A stretch of 64,000 nucleotides of DNA from Tateyamaria omphalii (lineage in GTDB: Bacteria; Pseudomonadota; Alphaproteobacteria; Rhodobacterales; Rhodobacteraceae), in the NCBI RefSeq assembly GCF_001969365.1, contig NZ_CP019312.1:3224001-3288000 (forward strand), in the 5' to 3' direction. The notes beneath the pieces were generated by a model, which saw only the letters and a list, made by a program, of their open reading frames with translations, searched no databases and was not told the DNA's origin. A program made the position numbers and the translations under genes. The number at the start of each line of letters is the position of its first letter. The stretch's first letter is position 1. Positions 8,787 through 17,018 of the stretch are shown in pieces.

Positions 8787-8811
8787 GCGCACCAAGGCGC
8801 CATTGGTGCGC
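8787..8811. other. Hairpin between two minus-strand genes
   Basis: A 9-base inverted repeat GCGCACCAA / TTGGTGCGC with a 7-base loop. It lies between the 3' end of the GNAT gene (8869) and the start of the 70-residue gene (8745). There is no T-run on either side, so it is not a classic terminator; it could be an mRNA-stabilising stem or a regulator site. A second small stem CCCGC-TGG-GCGGG lies at 8848-8860. Confidence 0.4.
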
Positions 8812-8868
8812 AAACGAGAAAAGATTGTGACGATTTCGCGAACAATACCCGCTGGGCGGGAACGAACC

Positions 8869-9270
8869 CTAAGTGCGGCGCATCCACATCGTCCGACCCG
8901 GCTCGACGGGCGCAAAACCGTATTGGGTGTACAACCCATGCGCGTCGCGGGTCGACAGCATCCAGCCAGACACCTCTTTCAGCTTCGGATGCGCAAACAA
9001 AGCATCCATAAGCACGCGCGCCAGTCCACGCCCGCGATGCGACTCAAAAACGATCAGATCAAAGATATAGGCGTAAAACACCGTATCGGTGGTCGCCCGC
9101 GCCACTGCGACCTGCTGTCCGTCCTCGAACACGCCGACCACGGCGGAGCCGGCAAATGCGAGGCGAATGTCCGCATCGCTACGCCCTTGCCCCCAATAGC
9201 TGTCCTGAATGGCCGATACGATCCGGTCAAAGTCAAAGCACCGCACGTCCGTCATGACCTCAAAGGTCAC
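8869..9270 (-). CDS. GNAT family N-acetyltransferase
   Basis: A 133-residue acyl-CoA-dependent acetyltransferase. Motif A, the acetyl-CoA pyrophosphate loop, is seen as [19 protein letters not shown] (near residues 78-96), preceded by [21 protein letters not shown]. The C-terminus has the usual beta-bulge form YTQYGFAPV. Substrate unknown. Its start overlaps the rlmN stop by four bases, so it is translated as the second gene of an rlmN-led minus-strand operon. Confidence 0.87.
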   Translation of the reverse strand: MTFEVMTDVRCFDFDRIVSAIQDSYWGQGRSDADIRLAFAGSAVVGVFEDGQQVAVARATTDTVFYAYIFDLIVFESHRGRGLARVLMDALFAHPKLKEVSGWMLSTRDAHGLYTQYGFAPVEPGRTMWMRRT

Positions 9271-10454
9271 TGCAGGCCCGCCTCCGCCGCAATCTCCTTG
9301 CGGCTCTTCCGCGCGCGTTCGGTCGCCGACTTCAACTGGCCACAGGCGGCCAGAATGTCCTCACCCCGCGGCGTGCGGATCGGGCTGGCATAACCGGCCT
9401 GATAGATAATGTTGGCAAAGGCGCGAATGCGATTGTTCGACGACCGCTTGTAGGGCGCACCGGGCCATTCGTTGAAGGGGATCAAGTTCACCTTGGCCGG
9501 AATGCCCTCCAGCAGCGCCACCAACCGATGCGCATCGGCATCGGTATCGTTTACACCGTCCAGCATCACGTATTCAAACGTGATCCGCTCCGAATTCCGC
9601 CCCCGCGGATAGGCTTTCAACGCCTCCAGAAGCGCTTCAATGTTCCACCGCTTGTTGATAGGCACCAGCTTATTGCGCACCTCATCCGTGGTGGCATGGA
9701 AGGACACGGCCAACTGACACCCAATCTCATTCGCTGTCCGCTCAATCTCTGGCACAACGCCCGAGGTGCTCAAGGTGATCCGCCGACGGCTGAGCTGAAT
9801 GCCCTCCTCGTCCATGCAGATCTTCATCGCATCGCGCACGTTCTCGAAATTATAAAGCGGCTCGCCCATCCCCATCAGCACGATATTCGACAAAAGCCGC
9901 GTCTCATCCTTCGGCGCACCGGGCACCGGCCACTCCTCCAGATCATCGCGGGCCATCATCACCTGCCCGACAATCTCCGCCGCCGTCAGGTTGCGCACCA
10001 GCTTCTGGGTGCCGGTGTGGCAAAACGAACAGGTCAGCGTGCAGCCTACCTGGCTCGAGACACACAGCGTCCCCCGATCCTCTTCGGGGATGTAGACAAC
10101 CTCGACCTCATGCCCGCCCGCGATGCGGACCAGCCACTTACGGGTGCCATCCACACTCACCTGCTTCGACACGACCTCCGGGATTTCGATCACGAACGTC
10201 TCGGCCAGCTCGGCACGATAGACTTTCGACAGGTTCGTCATGACCTCAAAGTCACGCACCCCCCACTGGTAAATCCACTGCCAGATCTGCCCCACGCGCA
10301 TCTTGGCCTGCTTCTCCGGCGTGCCATGGGCAATCAGCACGTCGCGCAATTGCGGACGGGTCAACCCGACAAGGTTCACGGGCCCCTCCGGCAGCTTTCG
10401 GGTAATCGTCAAAACATCCTGCGTGATCGGCGCATCAGCCATCGGTCTATCCAT
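9267..10454 (-). CDS. rlmN: Dual-specificity 23S rRNA/tRNA adenine-C2 methyltransferase
   Basis: A 395-residue radical-SAM enzyme that methylates C2 of A2503 in 23S rRNA and A37 in some tRNAs. Seen: the radical-SAM cluster motif CTLTCSFC (CxxxCxxC) near residue 140, [17 protein letters not shown] near 190, and the C-terminal LAACGQLKS, which carries the second catalytic cysteine. The start at 10454 gives MDRPMADAP; the internal ATG at 10442 is an alternative. Co-transcribed with the GNAT gene. Normal length for the family. Confidence 0.96.
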   Translation of the reverse strand: MDRPMADAPITQDVLTITRKLPEGPVNLVGLTRPQLRDVLIAHGTPEKQAKMRVGQIWQWIYQWGVRDFEVMTNLSKVYRAELAETFVIEIPEVVSKQVSVDGTRKWLVRIAGGHEVEVVYIPEEDRGTLCVSSQVGCTLTCSFCHTGTQKLVRNLTAAEIVGQVMMARDDLEEWPVPGAPKDETRLLSNIVLMGMGEPLYNFENVRDAMKICMDEEGIQLSRRRITLSTSGVVPEIERTANEIGCQLAVSFHATTDEVRNKLVPINKRWNIEALLEALKAYPRGRNSERITFEYVMLDGVNDTDADAHRLVALLEGIPAKVNLIPFNEWPGAPYKRSSNNRIRAFANIIYQAGYASPIRTPRGEDILAACGQLKSATERARKSRKEIAAEAGLQ

Positions 10455-10515
10455 CCATGGGGTGATGCGCCCCTATATAGGAAAAGCTGCAGCAATCAAA
10501 AGGATTCGCCCGAAC

Positions 10516-10550
10516 AGAAAAAGGGCAGCGGTATGATACCACTGCCCTTT
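10516..10550 (-). terminator. Intrinsic terminator of the AhpD-like gene
   Basis: Stem AAAGGGCAG / CTGCCCTTT with an inner GGTA-TGA-TACC (10520-10550). Read on the minus strand it is followed by TTTTT, 50 bases after the AhpD-like stop, and so ends that transcript before rlmN. Confidence 0.75.
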
Positions 10551-10594
10551 CTTCTGGCTAAAAATACTTCGGGGTCTGGGGCAGCGCCCCAGTC
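10548..10594 (+). repeat. Dispersed 3'-end repeat, family 1, copy A
   Basis: TTTCTTCTGGCTAAAAATAC followed by TTCGGGG and the stem CTGGGGC-AGC-GCCCCAG (10576-10592). The same head (TTTCTTCTG..AAAAATACC) and a following GC-rich stem recur at 13026, 23526, 32755 and 50340. It overlaps the terminator stem of the AhpD-like gene. Confidence 0.7.
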
Positions 10595-10601
10595 CAGCCC
10601 A

Positions 10602-11171
10602 TCACTCAGCAGCAACGCCCGATTTCGGCTCCCATGCAAACGGGGCAAAGGCCGCGTCGGTCGGCGTTTCGAACAGCGCATTGGTAAAGTTCGACATCAC
10701 CTTCTGCGCATAAATCAAAACAGTATCCAAAATTGCACGCTCGCCATATCCCGCCGCTTCAAACGCGGCGATGGCGTCGGCGCCTGGACGCCCATGGGTA
10801 TCACGCATGGCCAGGGTGAAGGTGCGAAGCGCCTCCAGCTTTGCAGGCAGGGGCGTCTCATCCCGCAGCGCATTGACGATACCGTCGTCAATCTTCTCCA
10901 TCTTCGCGATGCCCGTGTGGGCAGGGACACAGTAGTGGCACGCGTTGGCGACGTTGATGGTCATCCAGACCACCGTGCGCTCTTCGGGGGTAAAGGCGGT
11001 GCCGCTGATGGCAAGCCGGTGCAGGTGTTGATAGCCTTCCAGCAGGCCGGGGCTCTCCGCCATCACGCCATGCAGGCTGGGCAACCGGCCAAAGGCCTTG
11101 ATCGAGTTTTCCAAAAGCGGTTTTGACGCGTCAGGGGCGGTGTCGAGCGTGTGAACTGTCGTGGTGACCAT
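10602..11171 (-). CDS. AhpD-like / carboxymuconolactone decarboxylase family protein
   Basis: A 189-residue helical protein of the CMD/AhpD family of peroxidase-related redox proteins. The active site is present as ANACHYCVPAHT (near residues 79-90), with the CxxC pair Cys82 and Cys85 and a following His. The ATG at 11171 was chosen over a 73-codon longer frame because GGAGATCATC precedes it and the upstream part is not protein-like. It has its own terminator and a palindromic site in its promoter region, so it is probably an independently regulated thiol-stress gene. Confidence 0.9.
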   Translation of the reverse strand: MVTTTVHTLDTAPDASKPLLENSIKAFGRLPSLHGVMAESPGLLEGYQHLHRLAISGTAFTPEERTVVWMTINVANACHYCVPAHTGIAKMEKIDDGIVNALRDETPLPAKLEALRTFTLAMRDTHGRPGADAIAAFEAAGYGERAILDTVLIYAQKVMSNFTNALFETPTDAAFAPFAWEPKSGVAAE

Positions 11172-11213
11172 GATGATCTCCTTTTCGGTGTGTGACGCCA
11201 CTTCACCTAATAA

Positions 11214-11229
11214 GGAACCATAGAGTTCC
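11214..11229 (-). promoter_or_regulatory. Palindromic operator candidate upstream of the AhpD-like gene
   Basis: GGAAC-N6-GTTCC, a perfect 5-base inverted repeat with half-site centres about one helical turn apart, 43-58 bases before the ATG at 11171. The position overlaps the expected promoter. No regulator gene lies next to it, so the binding protein is unknown (MarR, HxlR and LysR types are all possible). Confidence 0.4.
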
Positions 11230-11246
11230 AAACTGCCCGAATACAC

Positions 11247-11274
11247 AAAAGGGCCGTGCACCGCTGCACAGCCC
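11247..11274 (-). terminator. Intrinsic terminator of the IalB-like gene
   Basis: On the minus strand, GGGCTGTGCA / TGCACGGCCC with a 4-base loop and one mismatch, followed by TTTT. It lies about 34 bases after the stop of the gene at 11308. Confidence 0.75.
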
Positions 11275-11307
11275 CTCTCACCCTCGTGATTTGCCTTGAC
11301 GGCAGCG

Positions 11308-11838
11308 TTACCCGCCGCAGCGCGCCTCGGCATCCTCGACCGCCGCCGTAAAGCCAAGTAGCGAGAACGTATCCTTCGTCGTCGTCCCACGGCTCGAAAT
11401 GCCGGTCACAACGGCGTCGGCGCCACGCTTCATGGCGGTGACGATCTTGGCGTCATCCGCCGGTGTCGCTGGCCAGGCCCATTCGCCCTCGGTGAACAAC
11501 TCAAACTCGTTGCCGCCGATGTTGACGTTGACCGTCGATCCCGACCGGAACGGATAGCCGCCAGTAAAGGCCACCTGCCCCTTGGCATCCGCACTCGGGC
11601 GGTAAAACACCATCAGCAAGATCTGGCCACGGGTCGCCGCCACAACGCGGCCCTCGCGGGTGTTGACCACTTCCTTGGGCGTCGCAACACCCCAGCACTC
11701 GGTCGGATTATCCTCGACAAACACGCTCCAGTCCGTCTTGGCCGCCACTCGGTTCGTGCTTTGCTCCTGCGCAATGCCGACCCCTGCCATAAGCGAAAGT
11801 GCGCCGACCAGCCCAATCATTGTCTTCGTAAATGCCAT
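11308..11838 (-). CDS. Invasion-associated locus B (IalB) family secreted protein
   Basis: A 176-residue protein with a clear signal peptide (MAFTKTMIGLVGALSLMAG then VGIAQEQ; likely cut near residue 23) and an IalB-type beta-rich domain. Seen: DWSVFVEDNPTECWGVATPKE, one Cys near residue 44 and another at the C-terminus (EARCGG) that may form a disulfide. In Bartonella the family is linked to erythrocyte invasion, but it is widespread in free-living alphaproteobacteria, where the role is unknown. ATG 11838 chosen for the signal peptide. Confidence 0.85.
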   Translation of the reverse strand: MAFTKTMIGLVGALSLMAGVGIAQEQSTNRVAAKTDWSVFVEDNPTECWGVATPKEVVNTREGRVVAATRGQILLMVFYRPSADAKGQVAFTGGYPFRSGSTVNVNIGGNEFELFTEGEWAWPATPADDAKIVTAMKRGADAVVTGISSRGTTTKDTFSLLGFTAAVEDAEARCGG

Positions 11839-12014
11839 AGCCACAGCCTCCAAGCTGTTCGAAACCTCAATACCTGAACCGTCCCCGGGTGCGCCATTTT
11901 CAGCGCATTCTCTTGCAAGAGCGGTCTTTCTTCTCGACAAGTGGCACATTAGCGCGAAAGGCGCGACGCAGGAAAGATGAATTGGCAGGAAATCGCCAAG
12001 TTGTGAGGCAAAAG

Positions 12015-13007
12015 ATGACACATCCGGCACATGGCGCCGCAACCCTGGCCGAAATCTGGCGCGGCCCCTTCCTTGAAAGCGCACATCAGGGTCACGCAGT
12101 GGTCTGCGACGACACAGGCCAGATCGTCGAAGCCTGGGGTACGCCCGACACCCTGGTCCTGCCCCGCTCCTCCTCAAAAATGATCCAGGCCCTCCCCTTG
12201 ATCGAAAGTGGCGCCGCCCACGCGCACAACCTCACACCCGAACATCTGGCCCTCGCCTGCGCCTCGCACCAGGGTGCGCCCATCCATATCGACAAGGTCG
12301 GCGCATGGCTCAATGCCATCGGCAAGGGCGATGACGACTTCAGATGCGGCCCTCAGGAATCGCGGGACCCAGACCTGCGCGATGCCATGATCCGCGCAAA
12401 CGAAACACCCTGCCGGATCCACAACAACTGCTCCGGCAAACACACAGGCTTCCTCACACTGGCCAAACACCTTGGCGCGGGGCCCGACTACGTCGATCCC
12501 GACCACCCGGTGCAACGCGCCTGCCTTGACGCATTTGAACGGACCACGAATGAAACCTCCCCCGGGTTCGGCATCGACGGCTGCTCGGCCCCGAACTTCG
12601 CCTGCACGCTAAACGGCATGGCCCGCGCCATGGCCCATTTCGCAAGCGCAGACGCCGACAGCGCCGAAGGGCACCTGCGTCACGCCATGGCCGCCCACCC
12701 CGATCTCGTCGCAGGCGAGGGGCGCGCCTGCACAAGGCTCATGCGCGCCGGCGGCGGCAAGATCGCACTGAAAACAGGGGCCGAAGGGTTCTTTATCGCC
12801 ATCCTGCCCGAACAGCGCATGGGCGTGGCTCTCAAAATCACCGACGGCGCCACCCGCGCGGCAGAATGTGCCATCGCGCAAATCCTCGTCCGGCTCGGCG
12901 CACTCGACCCCAACCACCCCGAAGCACTGGCCTACACCGCAAGCCCGATCAAAAACTGGGACGGGCTCGAAACGGGCCACATGCGCGCTGCTCCCGCACT
13001 GCTGTAA
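12015..13007 (+). CDS. Asparaginase (L-asparaginase II, PF06089 type)
   Basis: A 330-residue protein of the thermolabile L-asparaginase II family (type 2 in rhizobia, AnsA-like), which hydrolyses asparagine to aspartate and ammonia and is unrelated to the E. coli enzymes. Seen: LPRSSSKMIQALPLIESGAA (near residues 52-71), with the SxxK pair Ser55/Lys57-type region, ACASHQGAP near 87, HNNCSGKHTGFL near 140 and GIDGCSAPNF near 187, all family landmarks. The ATG at 12015 was chosen over a basic 42-codon extension. Confidence 0.88.
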   Translation: MTHPAHGAATLAEIWRGPFLESAHQGHAVVCDDTGQIVEAWGTPDTLVLPRSSSKMIQALPLIESGAAHAHNLTPEHLALACASHQGAPIHIDKVGAWLNAIGKGDDDFRCGPQESRDPDLRDAMIRANETPCRIHNNCSGKHTGFLTLAKHLGAGPDYVDPDHPVQRACLDAFERTTNETSPGFGIDGCSAPNFACTLNGMARAMAHFASADADSAEGHLRHAMAAHPDLVAGEGRACTRLMRAGGGKIALKTGAEGFFIAILPEQRMGVALKITDGATRAAECAIAQILVRLGALDPNHPEALAYTASPIKNWDGLETGHMRAAPALL

Positions 13008-13025
13008 CAGAGCAAGCGCAACCCG

Positions 13026-13082
13026 TTTCTTCTGACCAAAAATACCACGGGGGAGGCGCACAGCGCCGGGGGCAGAGCCCCC
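13026..13082 (+). repeat. Dispersed 3'-end repeat, family 1, copy B
   Basis: Head TTTCTTCTGACCAAAAATAC, then CACGGGGGA and two stems: GGCGC-ACA-GCGCC (13055-13067) and GGGGGC-AGA-GCCCCC (13068-13082). It fills the gap between the convergent asparaginase and serB genes and may serve as the terminator of both. Confidence 0.75.
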
Positions 13083-13961
13083 TTATGCGCTCACAAACTC
13101 AGACCGCGCATAGCCCTGCAGATACAAGAGCGCCGTCAAATCCCCAAAATTCACCCGCACATCACATTGCGCGGCAACGGCAGGCTTGGCGTGCAAGGCC
13201 ACGCCCATCCCGGCGCGGTCCAACATACCCAGATCATTGGCCCCATCGCCCACAGCCAGCACGTCGGCCTCGGTAATTCCAAGCCGAGCGGTAATTTCTT
13301 CAAGCGCATCCACCTTGGCCTGCTGCCCCAGGATCGGCACGCCCACGTCGCCTGTCAGCACCCCATCCTCAGCCAACAGGGTGTTCGCCCGATTCTCATC
13401 GAACCCCAGATGCGCGGCCACAGCGGACGTAAACGCGGTGAAACCACCAGACACCAGCGCAGCATAGGCCCCATGTGCCTTCATCGTCGCGAGCACGGTG
13501 GACCCGCCCGGCATCATGGTGATCCGCGTGGCCAGCACATCGCCGATGACACTTTCTGGCAAATCCTTCAAAAGCCCAACGCGCTCACGAATGGCGGCCT
13601 CGAAATCCAGCTCGCCGTTCATGGCCCGCGCGGTAATGTCCTTCACCCGGTCACCGACGCCCGCGACATCAGCCAGCTCATCAATGCACTCCTGCTGGAT
13701 CATGGTGCTGTCCATGTCGGCCAGAAGCATCTTCTTACGACGGCCCGCCATGGGCAGAATCACCAGATCCACACCCAGCTTCTGCACATCCGCCCAAACT
13801 TCCCAACGGTTGTCAGGCACAGTCTCCAAAGAAAACGCCGCCGCTTCATCCACGGCCAACCACTGCACATCCCCGCCACCCCACGCATTGCGCAGATTGT
13901 CGATCAGCGCAGGTTCCAGCGACGGATTGGCAGGGTCAGTTAACAAGGTACAAACAAACAT
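13083..13961 (-). CDS. serB: Phosphoserine phosphatase
   Basis: A 292-residue HAD-superfamily enzyme, the last step of serine synthesis. The catalytic DxDST motif is LLADMDSTMIQQECIDE (near residues 79-95), with the SGGF motif (ALVSGGFTAF) near 162, and GDGANDLGML near 235 as the Mg-binding motif III. The N-terminal 75 residues form the small extra domain found in proteobacterial SerB. It is divergent from serC-serA, so all three genes for serine synthesis sit in one block. Confidence 0.96.
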   Translation of the reverse strand: MFVCTLLTDPANPSLEPALIDNLRNAWGGGDVQWLAVDEAAAFSLETVPDNRWEVWADVQKLGVDLVILPMAGRRKKMLLADMDSTMIQQECIDELADVAGVGDRVKDITARAMNGELDFEAAIRERVGLLKDLPESVIGDVLATRITMMPGGSTVLATMKAHGAYAALVSGGFTAFTSAVAAHLGFDENRANTLLAEDGVLTGDVGVPILGQQAKVDALEEITARLGITEADVLAVGDGANDLGMLDRAGMGVALHAKPAVAAQCDVRVNFGDLTALLYLQGYARSEFVSA

Positions 13962-14041
13962 GGATATCCGTTTCCGATACGCGACGCAGATGTCGCAAAT
14001 AAATGGTCAAGCGGCGCTATAGCCCCGGATTCCCGGTTGCA

Positions 14042-14112
14042 CCACCCCGCAGACCCCCATAAACGCGGCGGTGGGACACCCTTCCCCAACGAAGGGCGCA
14101 TATCTGTAAGGA
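14042..14112 (+). promoter_or_regulatory. Candidate serC RNA motif in the serC leader
   Basis: Two adjacent stems: CCACC-CCGC (14042-14050) pairing with GCGG-C-GGTGG (14065-14074) with one bulged C, and CCCTTC-CCCAAC-GAAGGG (14079-14096). Eleven bases later comes the ribosome site AAGGA (14108-14112), 9 bases before the serC ATG. A serC RNA motif of two hairpins upstream of serC-serA was described computationally in alphaproteobacteria; this leader fits that position and layout. The match to the published consensus is from memory and not aligned. Confidence 0.6.
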
Positions 14113-14121
14113 TAACATCAG

Positions 14122-15261
14122 ATGGCTACTACTGCTCCGGTCACGCGGCCGGCAAACCCGCGTTTTTCCTCTGGCCCCTGCGCCAAACCCCCCACTCATG
14201 CACTCACCGCACTCGCCGACGCGCCCCTTGGCCGCTCGCACCGCGCCGCCGAGGGCAAAGCCAAGCTCAAGCAAGCAATCGAAGAGACGCGGCAAATCCT
14301 CGGCGTCCCCGCGGACTACAAGATTGGCATCGTCCCCGCCTCCGACACCGGCGCCTATGAGATGGCGATGTGGTCGCTGCTGGGCGAACGCCACGCCGAG
14401 ATGGTCGCTTGGGAATCCTTCGGCACGGGCTGGGTCACCGACGTGGCCAAGCAGCTGAAAATCGAACACACCGTTCACACCGCCGACTACGGGCATATCG
14501 TGGACATGTCTGCCCTGAACTACGACCATGACGTCTGCTTCACCTGGAACGGCACGACCTCCGGCGTGCGGATGCCGAACGGCGACGCGATCCCGGCGGA
14601 CCGCGCTGGCCTCACACTCTGCGACGCCACCTCCGCCGCCTTCGCCATGGACCTGCCCTGGGACAAGCTCGATGTGACGACATTCAGCTGGCAAAAGGTG
14701 CTGGGCGGCGAAGCAGCCCACGGCATGCTGATCCTCAGCCCCCGCGCCGTGGAACGGCTGGAAAGCTACACGCCCCCATGGCCGCTCCCCAAAATCTTCC
14801 GCCTGACCAAGGGCGGCAAGCTGATCGACGGCATCTTCGAAGGGGCAACCATCAACACGCCCTCCATGCTCGCGGTCGAGGATTACCTGTTCTCGCTTGC
14901 ATGGGCACGCGAAGTGGGCGGCCTGCAAGGGCTGATCGCCCGCGCCGACGCCAACGCCCAAGCGGTGTTCGACTTCTGCGACCAGCACGACTGGATCGAC
15001 AACCTCGCCGTTGAGCCGGCCACACGGTCCACGACGTCCGTCTGCCTCAAGTTCACCGACGACCGCATCACTGACGGCGCCGCCTTTGCCAAGGCCATCG
15101 CCAAACGGCTGGCGGACGAAAACGTCGCCCTCGACATCGGCGCCTACCGCGACGCCCCTCCGGGCCTGCGCATCTGGTGCGGCGGGACAGTGGAAACGGC
15201 AGACATCCAAGCGATGCTGCCCTGGCTCGCCCACGCGTTCGAGACCGCAATCAACGCATGA
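14122..15261 (+). CDS. serC: Phosphoserine aminotransferase
   Basis: A 379-residue PLP-dependent class V aminotransferase that makes phosphoserine from 3-phosphohydroxypyruvate and glutamate, and also acts in pyridoxal phosphate synthesis. Seen: [13 protein letters not shown] at the N-terminus (phosphate cup), the PLP Lys in [16 protein letters not shown] near residue 196, and SVCLKFTDD in the small domain. This is the alphaproteobacterial form with FSSGPCAK. It is preceded by a structured leader and followed by serA after 81 bases. Confidence 0.96.
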   Translation: MATTAPVTRPANPRFSSGPCAKPPTHALTALADAPLGRSHRAAEGKAKLKQAIEETRQILGVPADYKIGIVPASDTGAYEMAMWSLLGERHAEMVAWESFGTGWVTDVAKQLKIEHTVHTADYGHIVDMSALNYDHDVCFTWNGTTSGVRMPNGDAIPADRAGLTLCDATSAAFAMDLPWDKLDVTTFSWQKVLGGEAAHGMLILSPRAVERLESYTPPWPLPKIFRLTKGGKLIDGIFEGATINTPSMLAVEDYLFSLAWAREVGGLQGLIARADANAQAVFDFCDQHDWIDNLAVEPATRSTTSVCLKFTDDRITDGAAFAKAIAKRLADENVALDIGAYRDAPPGLRIWCGGTVETADIQAMLPWLAHAFETAINA

Positions 15262-15264
15262 TCG

Positions 15265-15289
15265 GTGCGCCGTAAAGGCACACCCTACC
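15265..15289 (-). repeat. Short palindromic repeat, family 2, copy 1 (minus)
   Basis: On the minus strand GTAGGGTGTGCC-TTTAC-GGCGCACC, an imperfect stem. It lies in the serC-serA gap, head to head with a second copy at 15296. The family is built as CGTA(A/G)GG(C/T)G followed by a short inverted repeat. Confidence 0.5.
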
Positions 15290-15295
15290 CCAACC

Positions 15296-15321
15296 CGTAG
15301 GGAGCGCATTCACTGCGCACC
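15296..15321 (+). repeat. Short palindromic repeat, family 2, copy 2 (plus)
   Basis: CCGTAGGGAGCGC-ATTCACT-GCGCACC. Its GTAGGG pairs with the CCCTAC of copy 1 (15283-15288), giving a further stem across the 8-base loop CCCAACCC. The serA ATG follows 22 bases later. Confidence 0.5.
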
Positions 15322-15342
15322 ACCCGCCCAAGGACACCAAGA

Positions 15343-16935
15343 ATGCCCAAAGTACTCATCTCCGACAAACTCTCCGACGCCGCCGTTCAGATCTTCCGCG
15401 ACCGCGGGATCGAGGTCGACTTCGAGCCCGACCTCGGCAAGGACAAGGACAAGCTGGCAGAAGTCATCGGCCAATATGACGGCCTCGCCATCCGCTCCGC
15501 GACCAAGGTGACACCGACGATCCTGAAACACGCCGACAATCTCAAGGTCATCGGCCGCGCCGGCATCGGCACCGACAATATCGACAAGGACGCGGCCAGC
15601 AAAAAGGGCGTGATCGTCATGAACACGCCCTTCGGCAACATGATCACGACCGCCGAACACGCCATCGCCATGATGTTCGCCGTCGCCCGCCAAATCCCCG
15701 AAGCCAGTTCTTCCACCCACGCAGGCAAATGGGAAAAATCCAAGTTCATGGGCACGGAACTGACGGGCAAAACGCTCGGCGTCATCGGCGCAGGCAACAT
15801 CGGCGGCATTGTCTGCGACCGCGCCCGCGGCCTGAAAATGAAGGTCCTCGCCTACGATCCCTTCCTGGGCGAGGAAAAAGCCGACAAGATGGGCGTCGAA
15901 AAGGTCGAACTGGACGACCTGATCAAACGCGCCGACTTCATCACCCTGCACGTGCCCAAGACCGAGCAGACGGCCAACATGATCACCGCCGAACGCATCG
16001 CAATGATGAAACCCGGCGTGCGGATCATCAACTGCGCCCGCGGCGGCCTCGTGGACGAAGACGCGTTGGCCGAAGCGCTCAAATCCGGCCACGTCGCAGG
16101 CGCAGCTTTCGATGTCTTCGCCGAAGAACCCGCCAAGGAAAACGCGCTCTTCAACCTGCCCAACGTCGTCGTCACACCCCACCTCGGTGCCGCCACAACC
16201 GAAGCGCAGGAAAACGTCGCCCTGCAAGTGGCTGAGCAGATGGCCAACTACCTGCTCACAGGGGCCGTCGAAAACGCACTGAACATGCCGTCTGTCACGG
16301 CGGAGGAGGCGAAGGTCATGGGCCCGTGGGTCAAACTCGCCGGTCACCTGGGCAGCTTCATCGGCCAGATGACGGACGAGCCGATCAAGGCGATCAACAT
16401 CCTCTATGACGGGGTCGTGTCGGACATGAACCTCGACGCGCTCAACTGCGGCGTGGTCGCGGGCATCATGAAGCGCGCCAATCCGGACGTGAACATGGTT
16501 TCCGCCCCTGTCATCGCGAAAGAACGCGGCATCCAGATCTCGACCACGAACCAGGACCAGTCCGGCGCTTTCGAAGGGTACATCAAAGTCACCGTCGTCA
16601 CCGACAAACGCGAACGCTCCGTCGCGGGCACGGTGTTCAGCGACGGCAAACCGCGCTTCATCCAGATCAAGGGCATCAACATCGACGCCGAGATCGGGGC
16701 CAACATGCTCTACACCACGAACGAGGATGTGCCCGGCATCATCGGCCTGTTGGGCAACACGATGGGCAAGAACGGCGTGAACATCGCGAACTTTACGCTG
16801 GGCCGGGCCGAAGTGGGCGGCGAAGCTATCGCGCTTCTCTATGTGGACGACCCGATCCCGGCGGATGTGCTGAACACGCTCGAAGGCACCGGGCAGTTCA
16901 CCCAGGTCAAACCGCTGGAATTCGACGTCGCCTAA
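15343..16935 (+). CDS. serA: D-3-phosphoglycerate dehydrogenase
   Basis: A 530-residue long-form SerA, the committed step of serine synthesis (3-phosphoglycerate to 3-phosphohydroxypyruvate, NAD-linked). Domains: substrate/nucleotide core (1-310) with the NAD motif GVIGAGNIGGIV near 147, NCARGGLVDEDAL with the catalytic Arg near 233 and the catalytic His in PHLGAATTEAQ near 283; then the ASB domain; then a C-terminal ACT domain (EDVPGIIGLLGNTMGKNGVNI, 460-530) that usually binds serine for feedback control. Follows serC and is probably co-transcribed. Confidence 0.97.
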   Translation: MPKVLISDKLSDAAVQIFRDRGIEVDFEPDLGKDKDKLAEVIGQYDGLAIRSATKVTPTILKHADNLKVIGRAGIGTDNIDKDAASKKGVIVMNTPFGNMITTAEHAIAMMFAVARQIPEASSSTHAGKWEKSKFMGTELTGKTLGVIGAGNIGGIVCDRARGLKMKVLAYDPFLGEEKADKMGVEKVELDDLIKRADFITLHVPKTEQTANMITAERIAMMKPGVRIINCARGGLVDEDALAEALKSGHVAGAAFDVFAEEPAKENALFNLPNVVVTPHLGAATTEAQENVALQVAEQMANYLLTGAVENALNMPSVTAEEAKVMGPWVKLAGHLGSFIGQMTDEPIKAINILYDGVVSDMNLDALNCGVVAGIMKRANPDVNMVSAPVIAKERGIQISTTNQDQSGAFEGYIKVTVVTDKRERSVAGTVFSDGKPRFIQIKGINIDAEIGANMLYTTNEDVPGIIGLLGNTMGKNGVNIANFTLGRAEVGGEAIALLYVDDPIPADVLNTLEGTGQFTQVKPLEFDVA

Positions 16936-16943
16936 AGGGACGA

Positions 16944-16968
16944 GGGCGGAGGACACCTCCGCCTTACG
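16944..16968 (-). repeat. Short palindromic repeat, family 2, copy 3 (minus), likely serA terminator stem
   Basis: On the plus strand GGCGGAGG-ACA-CCTCCGCC (perfect 8-base stem, 16945-16963) followed by TTACG; read on the minus strand it begins CGTAAGGCGG like the copies at 18430 and 19194. It starts 9 bases after the serA stop. There is no T-run. Confidence 0.6.
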
Positions 16969-17018
16969 ATTGTCACCGAACTGACCTAAACGCATGGGCG
17001 ACCAATAACGGAACGCCC

